5,196 nucleotides of DNA from Nitrososphaerales archaeon TH526 (GTDB taxonomy: Archaea > Thermoproteota > Nitrososphaeria > Nitrososphaerales > Nitrososphaeraceae), in assembly GCA_014523665.1 (NCBI GenBank), contig JAATVR010000207.1:1-5196 (forward strand), read 5' to 3'. Position numbers and translations under genes: made by a program. Below the pieces are notes generated by a model. It saw nothing but the letters and a program-made list of their open reading frames with translations. It did not search any database and was not told the DNA's origin. Shown here piece by piece: positions 1 through 4,810 of this stretch; positions within the stretch are counted from its first letter, which is position 1, and every line of letters begins with the position of its first letter.

Positions 1-118
1 CCTCCTCATGGAGCTTCTTACATAATACCTCAAGTACACCTGCTTCATATGCTCCAAGTGCACCACCGCCTTGAAGAACTAGGGCTCTCTGTGCCCTAGG
101 AGCTCTATTATGGGACAT
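1..118 (-). CDS. Patatin-like phospholipase, N-terminal 39 codons (runs off the left edge)
   Basis: Translating the minus strand from the ATG at 118-116 gives a protein beginning MSHNRAPRAQRALVLQGGG and continuing ALGAYEAGVLEVLCKKLHEE. The glycine-rich stretch at residues 17-22 (GGGALG) after a short beta strand (ALVLQ) is the oxyanion-hole loop of the patatin family, Ser-Asp dyad lipid acyl hydrolases. The GXSXG nucleophile and the aspartate would lie beyond the window, so catalytic competence cannot be judged. An in-frame TAA seven codons before the ATG fixes the start region. There is no Shine-Dalgarno sequence, and a TATA-like box sits about 26 bp upstream, which suggests a leaderless transcript. 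The QGGGALGAYEAGV form also occurs in patatin proteins annotated as polyhydroxybutyrate-depolymerase-like, so the substrate is open. Family call firm, function general. Confidence 0.86.
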   Translation of the reverse strand, partial: MSHNRAPRAQRALVLQGGGALGAYEAGVLEVLCKKLHEE

Positions 119-138
119 AATAAGCAATTGATCTTATC

Positions 139-150
139 CTTTTTTAAGGT
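139..150 (-). promoter_or_regulatory. TATA-like box of the patatin gene
   Basis: The minus strand reads ACCTTAAAAAAG here, centred about 26 bp before the ATG at 118. That spacing is expected for an archaeal TATA element when transcription starts at or next to the start codon. The match is only T/A-rich, and an AT-rich intergenic region yields such matches easily. Confidence 0.4.
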
Positions 151-310
151 TGATCTTAAGCTATTTTTTCCGTATGTGATAACAGTTTGGTAATGCCAAA
201 ACGATACTATACTGACTTAAGATGCTGCTCACTTGTGATGTGACTATATATAGAGAATTCTTGAAGAAAAGTCGTACAGAAACGGCTCGCTTAAAAAGTT
301 GGAAAAAGAA

Positions 311-370
311 AATTTTCGGTTGATATAGAATTCCCCCTTGTACTCTATCTTCGAAAATCAACCAGAAATT
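311..370. repeat. Imperfect 14-bp inverted repeat
   Basis: AATTTTCGGTTGAT at 311-324 matches the reverse complement of ATCAACCAGAAATT at 357-370 in 12 of 14 positions, with 32 bp between. Short complementary pieces inside the loop (ATAG at 325-328, CTAT at 346-349) could lengthen the stem. It may be a transcript hairpin, a remnant of a small mobile element's ends, or chance. Confidence 0.45.
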
Positions 371-417
371 CGAGCTCTCCCCAGTTTGAAGCATCAGTCT
401 CTCGCTCGCTTCGTGTC

Positions 418-458
418 GCAAGTAATTTCAGCAATTATTGCATGAAAGGATTACTTGC
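418..458. repeat. Nearly perfect 41-bp hairpin
   Basis: The left arm 418-435 (GCAAGTAATTTCAGCAAT) pairs with 437-458 over all 18 positions. The right arm carries only a 1-nt bulge (A442) and a 3-nt bulge (447-449), and there is a single base at the centre. The outer 9 bp are perfect (418-426 with 450-458). An 18-bp arm in a 41-bp span is far beyond the chance hairpins elsewhere in the window. It could be a cruciform, an RNA hairpin, or the core of a small palindromic element. It lies about 300 bp upstream of the patatin ATG with no clear gene beside it. Confidence 0.65.
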
Positions 459-459
459 T

Positions 460-482
460 CGTGCGTGCACACACGCGTGCGC
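460..482. other. 23-nt alternating purine-pyrimidine GC-rich tract
   Basis: Every base from C460 to C482 alternates pyrimidine and purine, mostly as GC, GT and CA steps, with GCGTG and CACGC as a small inverted repeat. Such tracts can adopt Z-DNA under negative supercoiling. It stands out in an AT-rich window and begins two bases after the 418-458 hairpin. What it does, if anything, is unknown. Confidence 0.6.
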
Positions 483-500
483 CGATTCACTAATTAATTT

Positions 501-683
501 CTAGAATGACTTGTCATCCGTTGGCTTCAGTCGGGCAAGGATGGGGTGAGAATTAGTCGTAGCGAAAACCTGCCATGGTGCGGCAGCTGCTACTCTGTAT
601 TGCGTTCGACCTTGTTCGTTTAGACCGTGGATACATCGCGACGCTAACTGGTATTCCGGCATTCTTGAACCGATCATTTGCAA
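501..683 (-). CDS. Doubtful 60-codon ORF in a more GC-rich island
   Basis: The minus strand has an open frame from ATG at 683 to TAG at 501, beginning MQMIGSRMPEYQLASR and ending ARLKPTDDKSF. I do not recognise the protein. It has no signal peptide, membrane segment or obvious motif; a run AAAAPW lies mid-protein. Positions 541-660 are about 52-53% GC by direct count, clearly above the flanks, so the segment differs from its neighbours and may have been acquired. The plus strand of the same region is also open for about 45 codons from ATG 574, which weakens the case for this frame. There is no ribosome-binding site. It could equally be a pseudogene piece or a structured RNA. Confidence 0.22.
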   Translation of the reverse strand: MQMIGSRMPEYQLASRCIHGLNEQGRTQYRVAAAAPWQVFATTNSHPILARLKPTDDKSF

Positions 684-799
684 TTTGGAGTTTATCTCTT
701 ACAATTTAATTTCCATATTCTATATTTATTATTAGCTCGTTATTGCTTAAAAGACCTCCATGTAGCTTTCTTCCTCACTCCTTGGCGCAATAATAGATC

Positions 800-817
800 A
801 TAATTGACATAATTGAC
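800..817. repeat. 9-bp tandem repeat, two copies
   Basis: ATAATTGAC occurs twice in immediate succession at 800-808 and 809-817. It is short, sits in AT-rich intergenic sequence and is probably a slippage product. Confidence 0.5.
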
Positions 818-869
818 ATTTAGACACCAATATCTATCCACTACATACATATCATTTTACACGTAATAT

Positions 870-881
870 ACATGTACATGT
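870..881. repeat. 12-bp perfect palindrome
   Basis: ACATGTACATGT is a perfect palindrome made of two copies of ACATGT. A palindrome of this size can be a site for a dimeric regulator. It lies 38 bp before the weak plus-strand ORF starting at 919, but no TATA box is convincingly placed next to it, so a regulatory role is only a possibility. Confidence 0.4.
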
Positions 882-918
882 TTGGTCTAGTTATTGCCGG
901 GTCAGAACTTTTTATTTT

Positions 919-1161
919 ATGACGATCAAGTTACCACTCGCTTGGTTCGGCTGTATAACTCTTCAAGAGCTTATTGGTTTACCTTACTTAGCTCTCCCCC
1001 ATGTGTGGGACATCATACACATTCCAAAATCCCTCGGGAACAGAGTAGTGTATGACTACCTTATATCTAGGGGTACACTCTTCATTGATAACGCCTTGAT
1101 TGATAGGAAACTTTCCTGCTTTTGGATTTACAAGTATCTTACAAAATTGAATCCTTTTTGA
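919..1161 (+). CDS. Weak 80-codon ORF of unknown function (opposite strand equally possible)
   Basis: The plus strand is open from ATG 919 to TGA 1161, giving a protein beginning MTIKLPLAWFGCITLQ and ending YKYLTKLNPF. I recognise no family, signal peptide or clear membrane helix. The only T/A-rich motif (TTTTTATTTT) touches the ATG and is too close to act as a TATA box for it. The minus strand is open in the codon-aligned frame at 991-1173 (61 codons, stop at 988-990), and its composition looks at least as protein-like: residues include CKILVNPKAGKF and VPEGFWNVYDVPHMGES, and about 64% of codons begin with a purine, against about 51% for the plus frame. That minus frame has no usable start near its beginning, so it would be a remnant. 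One of the two is probably a shadow of the other. Confidence 0.2.
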   Translation: MTIKLPLAWFGCITLQELIGLPYLALPHVWDIIHIPKSLGNRVVYDYLISRGTLFIDNALIDRKLSCFWIYKYLTKLNPF

Positions 1162-1267
1162 ATACCTTTTTTTCTACTGGTTATAACTAGTGCCATTCAT
1201 TGGGAAATAGCAGCTGGGCAGAGATTAAAATTAAATTCCAGTGAAAATAATAAGCAGAGTAATTTCT

Positions 1268-1393
1268 TCAACTCATGCTGACTTTTCCCGTTACAATTAC
1301 ATTTTCCACTTCTTTATAATTGATCTTTCCCGTGTAACTAACAGCTGAACCAATGGCGTCGCCGTATGTTCCAGTTCTACCGGTAAGAATGCT
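1268..1393 (-). pseudogene. Possible C-terminal gene remnant
   Basis: The minus strand is open for 41 codons between TGA at 1394-1396 and TGA at 1268-1270. It reads SILTGRTGTYGDAIGSAVSY and then TGKINYKEVENVIVTGKVSMS. The glycine-rich beta-strand pattern, with GRTGTYGDAIGS followed by alternating hydrophobic strands, looks like the end of a beta-barrel protein; it recalls allene-oxide-cyclase/dirigent-like barrels, but this resemblance is weak and from memory. There is no start codon at its 5' end, and the neighbouring frame (reading DLEYFVEAFLPVELE) is open across the junction near 1381-1396, which would fit a frameshift. It lies 90 bp downstream of the STAND gene's stop, on the same strand. 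It may instead be a chance open frame. Confidence 0.3.
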
Positions 1394-1433
1394 TCAACAA
1401 AATATTCAAGATCACACTAGACAAAACTTCAGT

Positions 1434-1445
1434 GATAAAAATAAG
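1434..1445 (-). terminator. T-rich stretch downstream of the STAND gene
   Basis: About 38 bp after the TAA at 1483-1485 the minus strand reads CTTATTTTTATC. Archaeal transcription commonly ends at such T-runs without needing a hairpin. The run has only five consecutive Ts, so this is a plausible termination point rather than a strong one. Confidence 0.3.
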
Positions 1446-1482
1446 CTATTTTAACCGTCTCTTCCTGATATTTACCAATTCC

Positions 1483-3930
1483 TTACCAATTTGGAATAGT
1501 AGTTGGATCTAGCTCTGATGATTTATTGCTGCATTCAGAGGCTTCATTATATCTTCTTAATCGATTAAGAGCAATTATTTTGTTATTCCATGCCCATGCA
1601 CAGCGAGGGTCCAACTCTAACGCTTTATTGCTGCATTTAAGTGCCTCCTCATTGTTGCCTAAATTAATGAGAGCCCATGCTTTATTATTCCACGTCCAAT
1701 CATTATTTACATCTAGTTCTAAAGCTTTATTGCTGCATTCAAGTGCTTCTTCGTATCTCTTTAATCCATTAAGTATTAATCCTTTGATAAACCATGTCCA
1801 ATCATTAAGTGGACTTAGCTTCAAGGCTTTATTGTTGCATTCAAGTGCTTCTTCGTATCTCTTTAATCCATTAAGAGCTGCCGCTTTATTGTTCCATGCA
1901 GAAAAGTTGGTCGTATCAACATTAAGTTCTAGGGCTTTATTGCTGCATTCAAGGGCTTCTTCGTATCTCTTTAATCCATTAAGAGCCCATGCTTGATTAG
2001 TTAATGTCCATGCCCTATTAGGATCATATTCCAAAGCTTTATTGCTGCATTCAAGTGCTTCTTCGTATCTCTTTAATCCATTAAGAGCCCATGCCCTGCT
2101 ATTCAAATTATCAGAATTATTTTCATCAAGTTCCAAAGCTCTATTGCTACATTCAAGAGATTGCTCATATTTTTTCATAAATGCATATGATAAAGCCTTA
2201 CCTGCCAATTTGATGACAAGGACACGCCTTAGGACAGAATTATCGTATCCTTTTAATTCTTTAGAAGAAGTAGATAGTCTGTTCCATTTGTCGACATAAT
2301 TATCATCAATCTCTACGGCTTTTTTCCAACATTCAAGAGCTTCATCATACTTTCTTAATCCGTTAAGGGCTAATCCTTTGTTAGTCCATGCACCGACATC
2401 ATTTCGATCGATTTTAATAATTTCATCACAGCATTTGCGAGCTTCCTCATAATCCCCCATAAGACCAAGAGATAATGCCTTGGCGTTCAATGCAGTAGCA
2501 TCACCAGGTTTCAATTCCAACGCCCTATTGCAATAGCTTAGCATTTCAGCATACATCTGCAGATTTCTGTAGGTTAGTACGACGCCAAGTAAATACAGGT
2601 TGAACTTTGTCTCACTACTCAAATAATCTGGCATATCGGTACTTGATTCAACAATATTTATTGGAATCTTTTTGGAAGATGCAATGTCATACAGGGTTTG
2701 TATCGTAGACGCTGTGATGGATTCATCAGAAATCTTGAATATTGAATCTAATGCCTTTTTCAGATCTTCTTTTCTTCTCAAGAGTATGCTCTTATTGTTG
2801 CCACTATACAGAAAGGAAAGTAATTCTATATCCCACCTGGGATGCAAGGTTTTCCATAATCCTTCCGAATATTGATAAAGCATTGCATTTTCAAGATCAT
2901 ATGCTGTGCTTAGAATCCCCATTTTTTCCAGTAATTTATCAGTTATAGGTAAATTAGAGATGTCTAACAAAGCGCAGATAAGCATAGCTTGAATCCTTGT
3001 TAAATCAGATTGTTGCTCAACAGCAGTAGGCACATAAGTGAGGTAACGGTAATACCTGTCTTCTACGTCCTCTTCAAGCCCTTTACCAAATACGTAGAAC
3101 TTAACCATTATTGGAAGACCTTTCGTATTATCAAAGATTTGTGCGGCTAAATTTGATGGCTTTTCGCGCGACCCTGTTATTCCTCCTCGATCATGATACA
3201 TTTTCATAAATTCCTCGATTTCATTCGTTGTAAAGGGTTCCAATTCATATCTATATTTAGAGACTTGTACAAACTTTCGGATCGATTCCCTATACGATTC
3301 ATTCACCTTGTTTAACCTATCGTTTACAAACCAATCAAATTCTGGCAGTCTGGCTGTCAATGCAAATAACAGGTTTTTACTTAAATGGTGGTTAGATAAC
3401 TTATCTAAAATATAAAATATTGCAGCTGTTCTTTCGTTGTGAACATTATCTACTGCAATGAGCACTCTATTGTTCCCGTTTAAGAGTCCTTCCACAAACT
3501 GGACAAGCTCTATGACATTCAGTATTTCTATTTCTCCAAAGTTGTACAGTACTTTATAGTCATTATCGAAATACTCGCATATTATTTCCATGAGTATAGT
3601 ACTTTTAGATGTACCAGATTCTCCTACGATTATGAGTCTACGTTCATTTTCAAGCTTTTCCTTTATTTTGTCTATGATATCCCGTCTATACTCCATTTTC
3701 TGTTTAATTGCTTCTAACTTAAACGAAAAGCCATTTTTCCAATCTTTTAAATCCTGCTCTGTGCTTCTGTAGTCATTAAAATAATTCGAAGAAAGTAAGT
3801 TTAGCCCATAATCATGGGCCTGATTTATAACAATGCTGATGTCCTTTCCAATAATGTTTCCATTGCCGTCGATACCAACTCCGATTATATCTCCTCTTGT
3901 TTCATTAATCCCTATCTCTTTATTTGTCAA
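1483..3930 (-). CDS. STAND-type P-loop NTPase with glycine-rich N-terminal motif and C-terminal TPR array
   Basis: Probable NTP-dependent signalling switch of 815 aa, cytosolic (no signal peptide or membrane helix). Residues 13-29 form the motif GDIIGVGIDGNGNIIGK, shared with the 170-aa protein upstream; 40-95 are mostly helical linker. The NTPase has a Walker A at 103-111 (GESGTSKST, with Ser108 where Gly is usual), Walker B at 155-162 (RVLIAVDN, Asp161), a sensor-like Arg194 (ALTAR) and GLP at 271-273, the GxP motif of NACHT/NB-ARC-like STAND proteins. Residues 301-395 probably form a winged helix. From about 440 to the end lie roughly ten TPRs, one spacer degenerate (547-571). In STAND proteins the repeats sense a ligand or partner and the NTPase drives oligomerisation. 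No catalytic effector domain is visible, so output probably occurs in trans. The start is TTG at 3930: an in-frame TAG lies at 3958-3960 and the next ATG (residue 79) would remove the motif. Family confident; biological role inferred. Confidence 0.9.
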   Translation of the reverse strand: MTNKEIGINETRGDIIGVGIDGNGNIIGKDISIVINQAHDYGLNLLSSNYFNDYRSTEQDLKDWKNGFSFKLEAIKQKMEYRRDIIDKIKEKLENERRLIIVGESGTSKSTILMEIICEYFDNDYKVLYNFGEIEILNVIELVQFVEGLLNGNNRVLIAVDNVHNERTAAIFYILDKLSNHHLSKNLLFALTARLPEFDWFVNDRLNKVNESYRESIRKFVQVSKYRYELEPFTTNEIEEFMKMYHDRGGITGSREKPSNLAAQIFDNTKGLPIMVKFYVFGKGLEEDVEDRYYRYLTYVPTAVEQQSDLTRIQAMLICALLDISNLPITDKLLEKMGILSTAYDLENAMLYQYSEGLWKTLHPRWDIELLSFLYSGNNKSILLRRKEDLKKALDSIFKISDESITASTIQTLYDIASSKKIPINIVESSTDMPDYLSSETKFNLYLLGVVLTYRNLQMYAEMLSYCNRALELKPGDATALNAKALSLGLMGDYEEARKCCDEIIKIDRNDVGAWTNKGLALNGLRKYDEALECWKKAVEIDDNYVDKWNRLSTSSKELKGYDNSVLRRVLVIKLAGKALSYAFMKKYEQSLECSNRALELDENNSDNLNSRAWALNGLKRYEEALECSNKALEYDPNRAWTLTNQAWALNGLKRYEEALECSNKALELNVDTTNFSAWNNKAAALNGLKRYEEALECNNKALKLSPLNDWTWFIKGLILNGLKRYEEALECSNKALELDVNNDWTWNNKAWALINLGNNEEALKCSNKALELDPRCAWAWNNKIIALNRLRRYNEASECSNKSSELDPTTIPNW
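1520..2187 (-). repeat. TPR-coding DNA repeat array, 102-bp period with near-identical 50-bp segments
   Basis: Inside the STAND gene, a 50-bp segment coding mainly for NGLKRYEEALECSNKA recurs at 1724-1773, 1826-1875, 1934-1983 and 2036-2085. The first and last are identical; the two middle copies each differ from them at one base. More divergent members of the same phase begin at 1520, 1622 and 2138. Spacing is 102 bp (34 codons, one TPR) except for one 108-bp step, where the protein has a longer loop (residues around 668-677). Identity extends to silent codon positions, so these copies were homogenised or amplified recently, while the segments between them (helix A and loops) differ. Confidence 0.92.
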
Positions 3931-3941
3931 CAGTATACCAT
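3927..3941 (-). promoter_or_regulatory. Four-codon upstream ORF overlapping the TTG start of the STAND gene
   Basis: On the minus strand ATG GTA TAC TGT TGA runs from 3941 to 3927, so its TGA stop overlaps the TTG start codon (3930-3928) of the 815-aa protein. This is the only ATG close to the gene's 5' end and it is in the wrong frame. It might couple translation to the weak TTG start, or mark a small indel that moved an original ATG out of frame. Nothing in the sequence decides between these, or excludes chance. Confidence 0.3.
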
Positions 3942-3973
3942 TAGCCTTCTGCTGTTTCTAATAGCACCCGTAC

Positions 3974-3983
3974 CCATATTTAA
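3974..3983 (-). promoter_or_regulatory. TATA-like box of the STAND gene
   Basis: The minus strand reads TTAAATATGG, centred about 49 bp before the TTG start. With the usual archaeal spacing of about 25 bp from box to transcription start, the leader would be around 20 nt. A second candidate (CTATATTTA, 4019-4027) would give a leader of about 65 nt. Either would let the STAND gene be transcribed apart from the 170-aa gene, whose stop is 333 bp upstream. Confidence 0.4.
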
Positions 3984-4225
3984 CTAGATCACAGACGCTA
4001 GCACAGTATTATTCGAAGTAAATATAGGTACCAAAGCTGTTTCCCTATGGATGATGACTTACATTCTATTTCTAGCCTGTATAATTTCGATATTCTTGCG
4101 TTAGTCGATCACTAAAAAATGAAATCCAAGAGTGTGGCTACAAATTCTGACTTATATTTTGATGATCTCTGGATTATTGATAATCTAATTTTAAGTCTTA
4201 CTATGTCGTCATGCCTTACAGCGTA

Positions 4226-4240
4226 TCAAGATTATCTTGA
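4226..4240. repeat. 15-bp perfect palindrome downstream of the 170-aa gene
   Basis: TCAAGAT at 4226-4232 and ATCTTGA at 4234-4240 are perfect inverted copies around T4233. The site begins 23 bp after the TAG stop of the 170-aa gene (4264-4266). A T-run does not follow it on the minus strand, so it is not a classical intrinsic terminator. It could be a protein-binding site or a transcript-end hairpin with a very tight loop. Confidence 0.45.
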
Positions 4241-4263
4241 CTACATTAGATGTTAGTTGTTGT

Positions 4264-4776
4264 CTATTTGTTACTAAGTTTTCTTCTAATCCACTCGGCA
4301 AAATATCCTGTTCCTTTTCCAATGACTTTACTAAATGGAGCTAGTGGCGTCACAGAAGCAATTGATTCTGCAACTTGGGGTAAATATTCAACTATCTTTT
4401 CAGCCAACCCAATTTGTTTAGACTTAATTTCATCAACTTTTCCCTCGTCTGTTACGACTTCCTCTTGTTTTAGACCCTCAGCTTCTTTTGCTAATGCGTC
4501 CACTGACTGCTGCAGTGATTTCTTCTGGTCTTTTGTTAGCTGTCCACTGTTTTGATTAAGCAGTGCCAAAAAATCTTCTAGTGAGCTTCTAAATTCGGGT
4601 TCTAGCTTATTATATGTGGTCTGATTCACGGTCATATTCTTTCCGATTATATTACCAGACCCAGAGACCCCAACACCGACTACATCGCCGCCAACATTTC
4701 CGATATGAATTTCATCCCTTACGGGTCCGATAGGAATGTCATCCCTAATGTTGCTAATGTTGCTATCATCGTTCAT
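4264..4776 (-). CDS. Small protein sharing the STAND protein's N-terminal glycine-rich motif; putative partner or effector
   Basis: 170 aa from the ATG at 4776-4774; a TTG immediately before it is possible but unnecessary. Residues 11-28 are two 9-residue repeats, RDDIPIGPV and RDEIHIGNV. Residues 30-46 are GDVVGVGVSGSGNIIGK, identical to the STAND motif at 12 of 17 positions with I/V swaps at three more. A charged, Gln-rich, probably coiled-coil helical region follows (about 55-120). The C-terminal segment 122-167 (including EKIVEYLPQVAESIASVTPL and GYFAEWIRRK) is moderately hydrophobic and may form amphipathic helices that contact membranes, but there is no clear transmembrane helix. I see no catalytic motif. 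It lies upstream of the STAND gene on the same strand, 333 bp away, and is divergent from a TPR gene. Known: small proteins with glycine-rich beta-like N-terminal motifs often neighbour STAND genes. Inferred: it is recruited by or regulates the STAND protein. Real gene likely; function unproven. Confidence 0.8.
   Translation of the reverse strand: MNDDSNISNIRDDIPIGPVRDEIHIGNVGGDVVGVGVSGSGNIIGKNMTVNQTTYNKLEPEFRSSLEDFLALLNQNSGQLTKDQKKSLQQSVDALAKEAEGLKQEEVVTDEGKVDEIKSKQIGLAEKIVEYLPQVAESIASVTPLAPFSKVIGKGTGYFAEWIRRKLSNK
4693..4746 (-). repeat. 27-bp tandem duplication inside the 170-aa gene
   Basis: Two adjacent 27-bp units, 4693-4719 and 4720-4746, agree at 21 of 27 positions and encode the paired nonapeptides RDEIHIGNV and RDDIPIGPV. 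They lead directly into the shared glycine-rich motif, so the beta-like N-terminal segment has grown by in-frame duplication. Confidence 0.85.
4747..4764 (-). repeat. Perfect 9-bp tandem repeat at the N-terminus of the 170-aa gene
   Basis: AATGTTGCT on the plus strand occurs twice in a row (4747-4755, 4756-4764), encoding SNI-SNI at residues 5-10. The repeat is in frame and lies next to the 27-bp duplication; gain or loss of a unit would keep the reading frame. Confidence 0.8.
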
Positions 4777-4810
4777 CAATTATATCGCTAAAGTGGATTA
4801 ACGTCTAAGT

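Larger units (their letters stand above)
119..1482. other. Gene-poor stretch of about 1.36 kb with repeats and weak ORFs
   Basis: No gene can be supported confidently between the patatin start and the stop of the STAND gene. The stretch contains two inverted repeats (311-370, 418-458), an alternating purine-pyrimidine tract (460-482), a more GC-rich island around 520-660, a 9-bp tandem repeat (800-817), a 12-bp palindrome (870-881), a weak two-strand ORF zone (919-1173) and a possible C-terminal gene remnant (1268-1393). I recognised no tRNA, rRNA or insertion-sequence transposase. The mix of hairpins, a GC change and short broken coding-like pieces fits a decayed or insertion-prone region, but that is inference. 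Confidence 0.6.
3942..4263. other. Intergenic region between the 170-aa gene and the STAND gene
   Basis: About 320 bp with no ORF I would defend on either strand. It holds the candidate TATA boxes of the STAND gene near its left end, a small inverted repeat GATTAT/ATAATC at 4172-4185, and the 15-bp palindrome at 4226-4240. The length is unusual for two genes of a tight operon, so separate promoters are likely even though both are on the minus strand. Confidence 0.5.

Noticed and set aside
161..421. 86-codon minus-strand open frame
   Set aside because: Its content is a low-complexity, F/L/S-rich translation of AT-rich DNA. It runs across the inverted repeat at 311-370 and the TATA-like region of the patatin gene, and shows no recognisable motif.
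602..640. tRNA-like pieces (GTTCGAC near 604-610 and a second GTTCG at 614-618)
   Set aside because: No acceptor or anticodon stems can be formed around them, and the spacing does not fit a tRNA.
1472..1491. TTACCAATT occurring twice at the end of the STAND gene
   Set aside because: The repeat is 9 bp with a 2-bp gap across the stop codon; too short to indicate an attachment site without a second copy elsewhere.
1520..2187. Regularly spaced near-identical repeats that could suggest a CRISPR array
   Set aside because: The repeats are 50 bp with a 102-bp period, stay in frame within an 815-codon gene and encode TPR helices. The intervening segments are also coding.
1526..2299. Plus-strand open frames (1526-1996 and 2042-2299) with repeats such as LLLHSSASSYLFNPL
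   Set aside because: They are antisense shadows of the repeated TPR-coding segments of the minus-strand STAND gene; their repeat period is simply that of the TPRs.
2672..3772. Plus-strand open frames at 2672-2875, 2742-2948 and 3590-3772
   Set aside because: All lie antisense inside the well-supported STAND coding sequence.
4250..4555. Plus-strand 101-codon open frame with a hydrophobic start resembling a signal peptide
   Set aside because: It is antisense to the 170-aa gene, whose minus-strand frame has the motif shared with the STAND protein and a good promoter.
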